NCBI RefSeq assembly: GCF_964019385.1
Contig: NC_088643.1
Span: forward strand, 80,441,199 to 80,505,198
DNA from: Sycon ciliatum
Taxonomy: Eukaryota; Porifera; Calcarea; Leucosolenida; Sycettidae
Direction of reading: 5' to 3'
DNA: 64,000 nucleotides
Shown one piece after another: positions 1-11,745 of the stretch. Every line of letters starts with the position of its first letter. The stretch's first letter is position 1. Position numbers and translations under genes: made by a program. The notes beneath the pieces are model-generated. The model was not told the DNA's origin. It saw nothing but the letters and a program-made list of their open reading frames with translations, and made no database searches.

Positions 1-175
<175 letters not shown>

Positions 176-912
176 GGTGGTCCAGTGAAGATCGTTGGAA
201 GTACGACTCCCTGACCTCGACTTCCACTTCCAGAGTACACTGTAATTGCAAAAATACCAGCGTGGCCAATATGGCACACTTCTTTTATCCTCTTCACTGT
301 CACCATGGTCACTACAGTCTACATAACATAGGCAAATGCTGCAAGACGATGCCATGGCCGCCGGCCTGTGTTACGTGTAGACCTACGGTACTGTCTGTAG
401 CCTGTACTGTGCTGTAGCCTGTACATACTTAGCCTGTACTGTACTGTAGCCCAGGCAGTGACAGATATACAGTTCAATGATTGTCATGACAGTAATGTGA
501 ACGTTGTTTTGCATCGTGCAGGATGACAGCTGCACTCGCAATGACAGGCTGCGAATGTGCGGGCGCCATCGAGAGAACAAGACCTCTGCTGATCTGCATG
601 CACCAGCAAACCCTTGCAAAGGGCCTTGGGCTTCCGAGTTCAGTACAATGTCATGCAAATCGTCATGTACATCTGCCATTTACCGGTACATAATTGTAGG
701 TCTACAGGTATAATTATACAATGTACATAAGTCACTGTATGTAAATGTATGTAGTGTGGCGCCATTGCCAAGTCCTATAAATACGGAACATGCAATGACT
801 ATGTGAGTGTGTACGTGTGTGTCTGGCATATTATCAACCCGGACAGATGTCTGATCTGATAAACGTGCCAGTGACATGAACACGTCCTAGCAATGACACC
901 AGGTAGCAACGC
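176..912. other. No gene recognised
   Basis: Mixed-composition sequence with many overlapping CTGTACTGTAG and TACATGTAC words. I see no conserved protein, splice pattern or structured RNA here. Confidence 0.5.
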
Positions 913-1080
913 CTTCACTGAGAAACGACGGGGAGGGGGACGTTTGCTTGGCATGACTTCAACTCACCCGTCAGTGACAACGGCGTCAATCTGGTGCTTC
1001 ACTGAGAAACGACGAGGAGGGGGACGTTTGCTTGGCATGACTTCAACTCACCCGTCAGTGACAACGGCGTCAATCTGGTA
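913..1080. repeat. 84-bp tandem duplication
   Basis: Two head-to-tail copies of an 84-bp unit, starting at 913 and 997, differ at only a few positions. The unit length is a multiple of three, so a short plus-strand frame reads the same peptide twice. There is no other sign of coding. Confidence 0.9.
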
Positions 1081-1099
1081 CTGTAAGACTGTACCGTAG

Positions 1100-2780
1100 T
1101 CCTACACTACATGACTAATACTAGTAATAGTTTAGTGTAGGCAGGGCAAGTTAGTTGCCAACAATCCTTTGACTTCAGCCATCAGGATACGAATACTTGC
1201 AGTGTAGCGAGTAACGGCGTTACAATTGCTGATGATACCAAAAATATAAGTCTTCAAACCAAAACATTTACTCTTGAAAAACATTTCAGAACGTTCAATG
1301 GTGAAGAACCTTAAAAGTTGGTGCTACTACTGTCTTGGTAGGTTGCGTTTGGTTGGGTATGATAGCCGTTTTTGTCTCTGAGTAAACTTCAAACCAAATC
1401 GAAACAATTCGGCGCCTTGGTAAGGGTCAATGACTTTTCGAATGTACTACAGGTACTACATGTACTAGTAGCATGACATTACTTGTTTTAGCCAAAGCCC
1501 CACCTTAAAATAATAGCAAGAAGGTACAAGAGAAGAGCTAGAGAGAAAAGGGAAACCAAGGAGGAGTCCAGGTGGAAAAGGAAAGATACTAGTACTTCGA
1601 AGTAAGAACATTGAAAGGATCGGTCACGCAATACAGTTAATTCCCATCGTGGATAGTAGTCCGTGAGCCAAATCTCAGAATCGGCCGTTTTAGCATCGAC
1701 CGTTGCACCCAGAGAGGGACAAATCGTCCTTCAGCACACCGCTTCACGATGGTATCCTGAAGCGATTTCCACTTGTTGGACAGTTCGAAACTGATCCAGG
1801 GAGGTCACAGAAGACGCCAAACATCTTACTTTGCTCACTGACAGCAGCGGCCATTTTCGCCTTCTTCGCTTGATCTTTTTGCGCTTGTTCACGGATTCTC
1901 ATTTTTTGAAGCCATGAGCAGATACCACGAGTGCACATAACACGGAAACCAGTGCACAAAACTAGATTCGAATTTTTTTGCCGCTGAGAATTATGAATCG
2001 GGATGCAAACAGCAGCAAAGCAGGTATTTTACGACTCCCTGCAGCAAAGTCACTACTGTTTGTAGTTACAATGCAATCGTTCAGAACTGACTTCCAAGAA
2101 TGTCCTAAATATCTCTCGACATATTTGTTCACCACTTCCTAGGCCAATAGGCGTAGTAGACTGTAGTGAGTAACCTTCTGGAGCAAATGACGACTGCCCC
2201 GAGCATGAACTTCTTTTCATCCTGTTCAAGGTCAAATATTACTCAGTTTGCGTTGAAGAATAACAATTACATTCGTGAATGGCCGAACTGAGAAAACCCT
2301 CATGATTTCTCTTGGATTTCGTATCCCAAGTTCCTCTACTTGGCTGGATAAATCGCCTCTTGATTTCATCATACTGGACTGGAACTTGTAGATAATAGCG
2401 AGCAATGAATTGGTGAGTGAAGTATATTTCAAAAGTAATAACCACTCGATTACTGAATACGTAGAATACTCCAGTATTATAATGATATGAACACAAAAGC
2501 TAATGTGACATTACAGTAGTACAATAGGAAGTACGTCACCACTGTTGTAAATGCACGCGCTGATCCTATCCAACCTGACGGCCAATGCAAGAGGTTGGAA
2601 TTGGCTATTGATTTCCTAACACACTCATACAGCACCAAAAGCTATCTGTCATTGCTCATTTTCAACTCAACATAACACAGTTGCAAATCACCAGGTGCAC
2701 ATCTTGGCACATAATGTGTGCTGTCGCAGTCCACCGCAGAACATAGTAACAGATAACTACCGATATAAGATGATGTCACA
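1100..2780. other. Mostly featureless; one possible first exon near 1.84 kb
   Basis: No recognised gene. On the minus strand near 1830-1905 an ATG in a good Kozak context (AAAATGG) begins a short Lys/Ala-rich frame that runs into a consensus-like donor (GTAAGA). It could be the first exon of a gene running towards the window start, but no downstream exon was found. I treat it as unproven. Confidence 0.25.
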
Positions 2781-3197
2781 CACATACATGCATGCGCGCT
2801 CCCACACCCACACGCGTGCGCACACACACACACACACACATGAAGCAGCTGAAGAATCCGACTATGCAGTCTCCCAGGCACGCGCACACACACGAACCAG
2901 CTGCCGAATCCAACTATACAGTCTCCCAGGCATGCACGCTCGCACACACACACACATGAACCAGCTGCCGAATCCACACAAACACGCGCGCGCGTACGCA
3001 CACACATGAACCAGCTGCCGAATCCGACTATGCAGTCTCCCAGGCACGCGCGCACAAACACGCTTATGCGCACGCGTGTGTGCGCGCACACACATGAACC
3101 AGCTGCCGAATGCGACTATGCAGTCTCCCAGGCACGCGCGCGCGCGTGCGTGCGCACACACACACACATGAACCAGCTGCCGAATCCGACTATGTCA
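2780..3197. repeat. Composite minisatellite with six CA-spaced units
   Basis: A unit reading roughly CATGAACCAGCTGCCGAATC followed by CGACTATGCAGTCTCCCAGG recurs about six times (near 2839, 2893, 2955, 3006, 3093 and 3168). The units are separated by CA or CG dinucleotide tracts of variable length, and some copies are truncated. The long ORFs across this block on both strands arise from the repeat. Confidence 0.9.
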
Positions 3198-3654
3198 GTC
3201 TGCCATGACTGCGAAACCAACGAAGACATACGGTGCATTGGCTGCTGCCAGACTGGTCTGCTACAGGTTTGCGACGCTCTTGAGTACACTTGTGGCATGG
3301 CAGGCCTCTCTTCGAAAAGGAAATGTTACAAATACTATACTGAATCCGATCACGGGAGGCCGGCTGTGGTGGTGAAGCAATTCTGAATGCTGTACGCCAC
3401 TCTCCTCGCTGCTGTGCAGTGTCGAACCAATGTCCTTCAAGATGTAAGTGATGGATGTCTCTTCGGACAACATCACACCAATGCTGTCGGGTTTCACACA
3501 CACACACACACGGCGCACACCTTGTCGACAATTGCGGAATCTAAAACCCACCAACGGCCTGAAACACGGATCGCACTGGCCGCAGTGGCTGTGGCAACAC
3601 CGTGCCCCAACACCAGTAGTAACCTGGGGTGGTGTCACCAACAAAGGAAAACGC

Positions 3655-3945
3655 CTAGCACGCACATGCACGCGCACACACACATGCACGCGCGCGCACA
3701 CACACATGCACGCTCGCACACACACATGCACGTGTGCGCGCACACGCACACATGCACGCGCGCGCACACACACACATGCACGCGCATGCACACGCACGCG
3801 CACACACACACATGCACGCGCCCACACACACAAACACGCGCCCACATGCACGCTCGCACACATGCACGCGCGCGCACATACACAAACACACGCACACCCA
3901 GAAATGTGCACACAAACACGTGCACACACACACATACACAGCTAA
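3655..3945. repeat. Alternating purine-pyrimidine CA/CG tract
   Basis: About 290 bp consist almost entirely of CACACA, GCGCGC and ATGCACG words. This alternation of purines and pyrimidines is of the type known to favour left-handed Z-DNA. The overlapping His/Thr and Cys/Val ORFs are products of the repeat. Confidence 0.92.
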
Positions 3946-4034
3946 TGGTATACAGTAGTATGTTGCCCGCAAATCAGCCAGGTGCTCTGGCTTGGACCTC
4001 CAGCAGCGCTGGTTTCGCCCTCACTACTTGTCGT

Positions 4035-4621
4035 CTTGCCCTCTCCAGTGCTGCCTGCAACAAAACATTCCCTTCCGGAAACTCTGGGTGGACCAGTTCT
4101 CCGTGTTGTGTTTACGCCGTGCTCTGCTTTCATAATTACCGGTATGGCATTCGTTCTTCGTATCAACCACTAAGCTCCTGGTAGGTGGCCCCTTACTGGC
4201 CTTAGGATGTGGCTCTGGGTTCACTACTACATGCACATCACTGTCAGCAAGTATAGACAAAGCAAAATCAGAGGCACTGGTCTTCTCCAGGTTTGCAATT
4301 GCTATCACATGGGTGCAATTGGTGTAGCACTTTCCATGATACCAGCCACACCATTTACTCCTCCCTGAGCTCTTGTGCTGGCAGAGAAAAGCCCAGATAT
4401 GGTCGTCCTTCTCTCGAGCAGCGCTGACGATGCGACACCAACTTGTAGTCTCGATATTACTCACTGCAGGCTTCTCGTTTTTACTAAATTGGGCGCTGTG
4501 ACACAGACACAAAATTCCAGCAATATTACTCCGCTGGGCTGTCATTTGCCACTTCGTTGCCGTCAGCTGCCTCATCCAGCACCTCGCTACCACTAGAAAC
4601 GTCTTCCTCTTCTTCCATTGT
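4035..4621 (-). pseudogene. Decayed unrecognised ORF
   Basis: Reading leftward, an ATG near 4619 opens an acidic stretch that ends in a stop after about 30 codons. A second frame then continues with a Cys-rich, non-repetitive protein-like stretch containing HIWAFLCQHKSSG and a WCGWYHGKC motif. A third frame near 4040-4130 gives a helical stretch containing LLQAALERARRQVV before a stop. The pattern suggests one protein interrupted by at least two frameshifts. I do not recognise the family; an old transposon protein is possible. It could also be exons with unseen introns. Confidence 0.3.
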
Positions 4622-4719
4622 TGTCAAAACAACATCAATGTACACGAAAGGAATAAACTTCAATAAAGTGATCACAATATCCCAAGTCGATATTGTCGTC
4701 AACGTCGTCATCTTCTAAA

Positions 4720-6545
4720 AAATAAATTATTTTTCCTCACTCCACGCGAACTCGTGTTTTGCGCTTGCTCATACGACGCACACCTCACCACTCGCGTAAA
4801 AATATTTGTTCTCACGGTGGAATTTGGTCGAGAAAGAAGCCCTCGCGAAGGTCTCTGGATCGGTTCTGGAACGTCCAACAAGCGAAAACGTATCCTTTGT
4901 GATGTCCTTGACCAACACTGTAAGCGGCGATTTGTCCATCCGAGAGTGCAACGGCACTTGTGATTTTGAGTTTTGGCTCACGGACTATAGGATAATTATT
5001 CCACCCCTAGGCCCTACGCAAGATCGGCAGTAGGTCGTTATCATAATAATGAAAAAAAATAATATTTACCAAGCATGCCTGCAAAAGACTACAACTACTA
5101 ATGTGAGTTCCAGTGAAACTGGTGCTACAGTACCCAGTACCGGTAATCATACAGTACCGGTAATCATACAGTACCGGTAATCATACAGCACCGGTTACCG
5201 GTTATCATAAACAGCACAATCATTTTCTTCAAAAAGTATCTAAAAAAATGTGTCAGTACGCCCATGCCTGTAGCAGGTGGCAGCCGTCAGGAAGGAACAT
5301 ATCACCATCCAGGCATCCCAACGCAAGCATCCAGGCATAGGGCCCGGTAAGGCTAAGGTCTATGCTGACTCTGAACACAGGCTTGGCAACTCCGCACCCA
5401 GGACTTTACAACGGCTTCCTGTCTCATAAACAATGATAAGCGACTTCCAAAGTGGGTTCCGATACTTGCTACACTTTATTATCTGGTTTGATAGCAGAAC
5501 ACACTGTGCAGACTGTCCCTGGATCACTGCACACTGCACCAATGCGTGAACAATGACTTCACGTCAGACACAGCTAGCTGCCTCTGACTAACACTTCTGA
5601 TGATGTGATTATAATTATAATAAGCAACACTCATACTATATATATAGGCAAAGCAGAATGCAAAGATCAAAAATATCTCCTTTCACTGGATGCAAACCGC
5701 CTGGTCATGACGTACACCCACTGCACTAGCGGCATGCAGACTATCCCAAGATGACTGCTGCTTGTCACAGACCAAAGAACAGAAGGGCAAGTCGTATTGT
5801 CACCGTTGAATCTGATCATGCGCATGCCCAGACAATCCCAGCAAACACATGCATGGAGTTTGAGGTTCTTGCCGGCAATTTAATACCACTGGTAGCCGGT
5901 GTGCTAAGTAAAAGAGAGAATAGACGATGACCACTAAATGCCTGGTCAAATAGCACCAGCATGCCAATAGACTAGCAGTCCTGCAAAAATAAACTGGCAA
6001 TGCTGTGCATCGATATCAGCATGTAGAAAATATCATACCACCTCATCAGGCTGCTCAGTAAAGGTCTGGTCATTCTAGAGTGTTCTGGGGCTGTTTATCA
6101 AAAGCCGAAGTGTGAATCGTGTTTCTTCCTCTAAAGTTAGCTTGGCGCGATGTTTAGCACCATCATATCTATGTCCTAATGAAATATGACAAGTTTCACT
6201 CTCCAGCACAGAGATGTGGGCAAAGCTAATAGGTTGGCACTGCGATGACCTGCCAGCACTAAGCCCCATGCATGGCTCCATGCCTAGATGAATATACAGT
6301 ACATGTACACGGCATTGATACGCAAGCAAATCGATTATTCCACAAAATTGGCAAAGGAACGAAAGGATATCTAGTCTCATATTTGTTGCTTACTCTCAAG
6401 CACTGTTTTTGTTGCCAACATCTTACTCAGGACGACTGGATATCATAATAATTATGACATCATTCAATGCCATGCAAGCCACTGAGATCCACTCCAGCTA
6501 ACTTGCATGGCCCAATAGATGTGGGTGCTACACATATCATAATAC
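4720..6545. other. No gene recognised; 17-bp satellite at 5.14 kb
   Basis: This stretch holds a short tandem array at about 5140-5208, with 3-4 copies of a 17-bp unit CATACAGTACCGGTAAT. The remainder shows no recognisable coding, RNA or transposon termini. Confidence 0.5.
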
Positions 6546-6749
6546 TCATCTGGAGGAGTCTAATTCTTCAAGCATTGCGGCGACATCTAAATGCAGAGGG
6601 GCCTCCTCTGCATCCCTCTCAAAGTTGAGCAGTAACCGGCAGGTAGTGTGCAAGCTCGTCTCACATCGCACACAGCGAATATAGCAGTTCAGGTGGTGAG
6701 ATGAATCATAATCACAGGGTTTGCAGTGCATATACAATATACATACCAT
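6546..6749 (-). CDS. Possible terminal exon of an unrecognised gene
   Basis: An open minus-strand stretch encodes a Cys/His-containing segment with CYIRCVRCETSLHTTC followed by an acidic helical tail ending MLEELDSSR and a stop. Composition looks more protein-like than the surrounding ORFs, and the CxxC spacing could bind metal. No clear splice acceptor lies just upstream. It sits 3' of the serine-rich frame at 6.8-8.0 kb and could belong to the same gene. Function unknown. Confidence 0.25.
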   Translation of the reverse strand: MVCILYMHCKPCDYDSSHHLNCYIRCVRCETSLHTTCRLLLNFERDAEEAPLHLDVAAMLEELDSSR

Positions 6750-6840
6750 ACCTGTGCACTGATGTCAGGTTGTGTTCATGTTCCGATAGATCAAGTAATC
6801 TGTGCAATGCGACCACCACCGCCAGTGCCCAGTGGCGGCG

Positions 6841-7965
6841 TTACTGGACAGCGCGGACACTGCACTGCTGAAAGACGGTCGACTGGCTAAACGTGATGTT
6901 CACCTTGCTTTCGTCCGGCTCTTCTTTGGACAGATCTGGCACGGCAAACGCAAAACGGCCGTGTTCCGCCGGTTTGGCCACGGTGGCCAAGCAGAGCTGT
7001 GGCGGATTGCAATCAAATGCTTTTGGCGAGCCAGACATCAGACGCGTGAACGAGCCCGAGACAACCGGTACTATCGTCGGTAAAACCGGCGACTCAAACT
7101 CATTCGAACCACGCCGACTCAGGTGCATCTGTGGCGATGGACTGAAGCGTGGCGTGTCTGATACATTACCGATGGGTATGGCAACTGAACAAGTTGGCGA
7201 TGGACTGGCTTGACTGGATTTGCTGGTGACCGGGGAAATTGTCGATGTGCTCGTAAATACATTGGGATTTGACCCGTGCCGGGACACGAGATGAGCAAGC
7301 GGGGGGCGCCGGCCGTCTAATGTCGCCTCCAGCAGCTCCGCGTTTGGAGTCCCCAGCACGAGGGCATCTAGTTCTGAGCTCACGCTGCCCACACTAGCAC
7401 GGGAATTAGCTCTGGGCAGGCGGGTAAATGCATTGGGTGATCCTGCCACAATAAAGCCAGCATAGCTAGTTGAACTGCTAGAGCCTGCAGCACCAACACT
7501 GGCGCTGTTGGCATCTAAATTACACTCCGTAGCCATGTCAATACTGCTTGGTCGAGATGTTCTCCACGATCCCATTCCACCATCACCATCTATCTCCCTG
7601 TCTTGTCGCCCTAGCGGTACTGGACTTGCGCCAGGACTTCGGCGCATCTTTGCAGCACTACTTTTCCCCGCCGCTGACGCTGCTGGTGAACCAGGACTGC
7701 GACTTCGACTATTAGGATCAGGCGAGGATGCTACGCGAAACGAAAATGGTGATGAAGAAGGAGATGGTCTCTTCTTGCCTGCTGCTGCAGAGCTCCAGTC
7801 AGCAGAAGCACTGCTCGGCGCACTAGACGCAGGTAGAGCTGACTGCGACGCAGCTGAACCTCCATGCTGGCTGAAAGTTTGTGTGGCACGCAACGGTCGC
7901 TGATGCGCTGAACGAGACGATCCACCCGAGGAACCTGGACGGCGTGTGGAGCTGCCCTGCGACAT
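6841..7965 (-). CDS. Serine-rich predicted protein (unrecognised)
   Basis: A continuous frame of about 375 codons from an ATG near 7965 to a TAA at 6841-6843. It can be extended a few codons upstream, where a good splice acceptor (CCTGACAG) sits just before the ATG, so this may be an internal or last exon. The product is low-complexity, rich in Ser, Pro, Ala and Gly, with many basic-x-x-Ser sites (RRGSNEF, RANSRAS) typical of kinase or 14-3-3 targets. Two related motifs recur: AGSPNAFTRLP and SGSPKAF. After the stop the same frame stays open for about 30 helical codons up to a donor-like GTATGG. A faint resemblance of the tail to ULK/ATG1 linkers is not strong enough to name it. Confidence 0.45.
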   Translation of the reverse strand: MSQGSSTRRPGSSGGSSRSAHQRPLRATQTFSQHGGSAASQSALPASSAPSSASADWSSAAAGKKRPSPSSSPFSFRVASSPDPNSRSRSPGSPAASAAGKSSAAKMRRSPGASPVPLGRQDREIDGDGGMGSWRTSRPSSIDMATECNLDANSASVGAAGSSSSTSYAGFIVAGSPNAFTRLPRANSRASVGSVSSELDALVLGTPNAELLEATLDGRRPPLAHLVSRHGSNPNVFTSTSTISPVTSKSSQASPSPTCSVAIPIGNVSDTPRFSPSPQMHLSRRGSNEFESPVLPTIVPVVSGSFTRLMSGSPKAFDCNPPQLCLATVAKPAEHGRFAFAVPDLSKEEPDESKVNITFSQSTVFQQCSVRAVQ

Positions 7966-7986
7966 ATCCACGTCTCTGTCAGGCAA

Positions 7987-8450
7987 ACCGTAGGAAGGTT
8001 ATCGTACCCAACGATGGGCAGGCTCGCCAAACAGCCGTCGTGAAAACACAGGGTGAACTAACTTCACCCACGAACTGCCACTGTCCTCTCAAATAATTTT
8101 CGCTTCTACACCTTGCGCTAGCTATCACACAATGCATGCTACCGCATAAATCATGCACTCCCTCGTTGCAAGTCATTGGCTCTTTACTCCACTTCACTCG
8201 ATCTGGATCAGTGATGAGTAGGTCGCGCGAGTGGATCAGCCTAGCTCTACTCACACACATTTATTGATTCTTTTTTTTATTTGGCAGGCCAGACTCGCCT
8301 GCTCCATCACCCATCACTCTCTCACTTGTCTCAGCAACACTTGTTATGCAGCGAGTAGCGTCACTCCATGGTATCGGATATGTTGTTGTCAGTAGAGGTG
8401 CGCGCTAATCTAAGCTGCCATGAATGGCACGCACAGTACAGGGACTACAG

Positions 8451-8491
<41 letters not shown>

Positions 8492-9172
8492 GACGTACAC
8501 ACACACACACACACACATATACATGCACGACGTCGACGGGCTAGCAACACGCACACGTGCAAGCGCGCAGGGGAGGCATCCCGCGCGGCCTCTCCGGCGT
8601 CGAGAGCTTGATACTGCTCGCTGAGCCGGCTGACAATATTCTGCTTCTGCTAGTTTTGGCCTGAGGCTGAGCCAGTGAATCTAGAGTTGAGGAGTTGACC
8701 ATGGTTGACACAATGACAGAACCTTACTACATCCACACTAGTACAAGTACAACTACAGTGCAGGTGTGCTGGAGAAGGGTAATGCGTAGCAGCACATGTC
8801 ATCTGAATCATCTAACGTTATACTATAGGCTACTGCCACTAGCTGGAGGAGTAATGCCAATGGAACAGGATCAGTCAAGTAAGTTTGATACTGCACTGCA
8901 GATAGTAGTTGTCATTGTACCAGCAGTCAGCACCTTGAACATGATGATAACATGAATATTTTTGAACTCTTAATTTTCCTCTTTTTAGATACACCTGCAC
9001 CAAGCTCAAAAATAATATTGAAATAGTATAGGGAACCTCCTCCATAATGTGGCAAAACTCTTTGTGTGAAATGCAAAACTTGAGAGTTTGTGTCCCTCAG
9101 TTCAGCATTATTGTAGACTACGTGTTGTCGGCAAATGATATTATGGGGTGAGCTAGCGGAACCACTTATGGG
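7987..9172. other. No gene recognised; CA microsatellite at 8.45 kb
   Basis: A (CA)n tract occupies about 8451-8520. The flanks contain no recognised gene, RNA or transposon end. Confidence 0.5.
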
Positions 9173-9935
9173 TGCTAACAAGAGTGCATAAACCAGAGTA
9201 TGCATCTGTGGTTGTGGGTCAGTGCGCGGCGCGCTACCTTCATTACGTAATTTGCCTCCATCGCGCTCTGAAAGCATGCACTCAAACCCACAATTTCTTG
9301 TACGGAGCCCATCCGGTTTTGGTCGATTCGTTCCAGCACCTAAAAAAATCACGGTTTGCGTGAGACTCGGCCGAAGGCCCAGTTTTCCGCATCCGCAGGA
9401 ACGCCACCACCCTCTTGGATCAAGGCAGGAACACCACCACCCTCTTGGATCAAGGCAGGAACACCACCACCCTCTTGGATCAAGGCGCAGATGCAGCTCC
9501 TAAGCGGTGGGAGGTGAGTAGATCAGACCCACCACAAAGTGGTCAAAGACCGAAATCCCATTCACTGCATCCATGTTTCCCTCGTGCCAGGCCACGAGTT
9601 CCCGATTAACTGTGGGTCGCAGCACGGCTGGAAAAAATCCTTCCGCTTCCAAGCAGGACTTGAACCTGGTACTCTCTGTTTCTCAATCATGGTCTTAGAC
9701 CATCCCACTATGCCTGCCAGTGCCTGCACCTACACGATCTCTAAATTCTGGCACGTGAACTCCAGTTCCGTACGAAAGTTCATTTCAAACCAGAGGGAAA
9801 GTGCGGTGTTTGATTTTCCGCAGTGCCCACACTGCAGCTGAATGATGTAATGAAGGCAGCGCGCGCACCGCGCATCTGGCCCATAGAAAAGAGATCACAG
9901 TTGCATACTCTTGTTTATGCACTCTTGGCGCTAAG
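9173..9935. mobile_element. Inverted-repeat element, CAAGAGTGCATAAAC family
   Basis: Arms of about 38 bp at 9173-9212 and 9893-9932 are near-perfect reverse complements built on CAAGAGTGCATAAAC. A second copy of the family, with diverged internal sequence, lies at 41.58-41.98 kb. No transposase is encoded. A 3 x 30-bp minisatellite sits inside. Superfamily not assigned because the target-site duplication is unclear. Confidence 0.6.
9397..9486. repeat. 3 x 30-bp minisatellite
   Basis: Three head-to-tail copies (starting 9397, 9427, 9457) of a 30-bp unit beginning AGGAACACCACCACCCTCTT. A single-copy, inverted and diverged version of the flanking sequence lies at about 10613-10780. Confidence 0.92.
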
Positions 9936-9977
9936 TACACAGCGTGAGTCAGCAGACCGCTGCTGGGCGCTACAGTA

Positions 9978-10142
9978 CAGTACTGTCGGGTAGCGCCGAA
10001 GAACGGCCAGGCTAGAATTTCACCAAGCACAGCATACCAATGTATACAAAGTGACGGAACTGCGCATGGACTGCAGTACATGAAATAGGAACAGTCTAGG
10101 CTAGGAGACCGACCCCTAGTTCTTCGGCGACCGACAGTACGG
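9978..10142. mobile_element. Pogo-like MITE, CAGTACTG family
   Basis: Terminal inverted repeats start CAGTACTGTCGG and share a GCCGAAGAACGG block with the far end. The element is flanked by TA on both sides. A sister copy lies at 56544-56792. At 165 bp it is far too short to encode a transposase. CAGT ends with TA target duplications are typical of pogo/Tigger elements. Confidence 0.65.
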
Positions 10143-11097
10143 TATGTATGCAGCATGAGTCACCAACGCATCGCTGGTACCATGGTGCTGTGCTGTGACT
10201 TTGCCAAAGCATCTCAACTGATGATGGAATCACATAACCTCTGGAGGATTGAAAGAGATGACGTCGGGTGTCAAAATCTAACGACAAAATTTGTGTTCAA
10301 TAGCGACTTTCGAGGATCCACTCTGCCGAGCGAAATGCACACAGGTCAGGAGGGCCCAGTCCAGTCACTAGCGGCGGATATGTCACTATGCTGTGAAGGA
10401 AAACCACGAAACTGGATCCAACTGGATTCAAAAGTCAGCGTTCTCATGACTCCGGGCTGGCTGTGACGTAGCACTTTCAATCCATAGTATACTGTTTTCT
10501 AGCTTGAGGTTCTCATCGCTAAATTTGTCGTCGACAAGGGGAGGGGGGTTGCTAGATTTCGGCTGCAAAAATGCTTCCATGTTTATTTTTTATTATTACT
10601 TTTTTTACACAGGGATGCAGTGAATGGGATTTTTGTCTTTGACCACTTTGGTGGGTCTGATCTTCTCACCTCCCACTGCTTTAAAATCCATGAAGGGTGG
10701 CTGGGTGTTCCTACGGATGCGGAAAACTCGGCCTCTAGCCGAGTCTGACGCGAACCGTGAATTTTTTTCAATTTTTACACATCCCTACTGGGAAACATGT
10801 GGATGAGAGCATAAAACAAGACGAAGGGGATGTAGGACCGGCGTGCTAATGTACCCAGAGCAACTCGACCAAGCAGAGGCCTCGATGTTGGCGTTGCAAT
10901 CAAGCATCGTAAACTGATGGGGAAAGGGGGATGGGGTGTTGCAGAAGAACTTGGACAGCAGAACAAACAGAAGAGGGTATCACACTCTTTGCGCTAAACT
11001 TGCACCAACTAATAATTTGAATGATGACTACATGTAAACTAAATAAGAAACCAGGAAATCATAACAGACTACCTAATGATGCAAAGTGAATAAAAAT
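10143..11097. other. No gene recognised; inverted repeat remnant at 10.6 kb
   Basis: About 10613-10780 is the inverted, diverged counterpart of 9355-9575. Nothing else in the stretch resembles a gene or a defined element. Confidence 0.45.
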
Positions 11098-11560
11098 GGA
11101 ACAGGACCAAGGAACTACAAGTTACGCTACAATGTCCACCAACACCACCAGTTGCTTGACTATCAGCTCATGCGATAACATTGCACAAAACTGACCGACG
11201 GTACTCACGTTCTACAACTAACTGGCTAACAGCTCTAGCGCATCTTGGATGCGCACTCCAACAGCCTTCCAACTTGGAAGGTTCTATGTTATATGAAAAC
11301 ATAAGAGGGGAAGGTGAGCGCAACCAAGACAAGCGCAAGCTGAAAGTCTCAGCTGTGAAGGACGTTGGCAGATGAACATGCATGTCGATGACGATACTGG
11401 CAAGACCATTTGACAATATGGTCAAACCACGATTCATGAATAGAACGTCAGTACTATCGGTCAGTTTTGTGCAATTTTATCGCATGAGCTGATTGTCAAG
11501 TAACTGGTGGTGTTAGTGGACATTATAGCATAACTGTTACTTGTAGTTCCTTGGTCCTTT
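11098..11560. mobile_element. Inverted-repeat element with ~115-bp arms
   Basis: The first about 115 bp (including AAGGAACTACAAGTTAC) return as reverse complement at about 11440-11560. The middle, and one arm, recur in inverted orientation at 12530-12905. No protein is encoded; it behaves as a non-autonomous foldback-type element. Confidence 0.6.
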
Positions 11561-11576
11561 TCTTTACTATAAATTA

Positions 11577-11745
11577 TTCATCTATCGTCTATCCTGATGA
11601 GCCGTCCTTATATACGTCGAAACGATCGCCGTGTGAAACTGCTGCTTGTTACTGCTGCTTATTCATCTATCGTCTATCCTTCCACACCTGATGAGCCGTC
11701 CTTATATACGTCGAAACGATCGCCGTGTGAAACTGCTGCTTGTTA
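11577..11745 (+). repeat. ~85-bp duplication with hammerhead-like motif
   Basis: A segment containing CTGATGAGCCGTCC and CGTCGAAACGATCG occurs twice in tandem, and the second copy leads straight into the 13-bp minisatellite. In the second copy (11683-11729) the words can be folded as a type I hammerhead: CACAC pairs with GTGTG as stem I, and CTGATGA and GAAA are in place. Stem II has one mismatch and the cleavage triplet reads GCC where GUC would be expected. I read it as a degenerate ribozyme or a chance near-match. Confidence 0.4.

Noticed and set aside
176..195. 17-bp identity between the flank of the first microsatellite and an RPA1 exon edge at 24948-24964
   Set aside because: A match of this length is expected by chance at this window size, and similarity stops abruptly on both sides.
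6841..7965. Assignment of the serine-rich frame to ULK/ATG1
   Set aside because: Only short low-complexity motifs agree; no kinase domain or clear C-terminal domain was found nearby.
9397..9486. Regular repeats resembling a CRISPR array
   Set aside because: Units are head-to-tail without spacers and the genome is clearly eukaryotic; the same applies to the 13-bp array.
10213..10250. CTGATGATGG as another hammerhead core
   Set aside because: No GAAA core or closing stems follow; the same holds for CTGATGA at 42984 and 46352.
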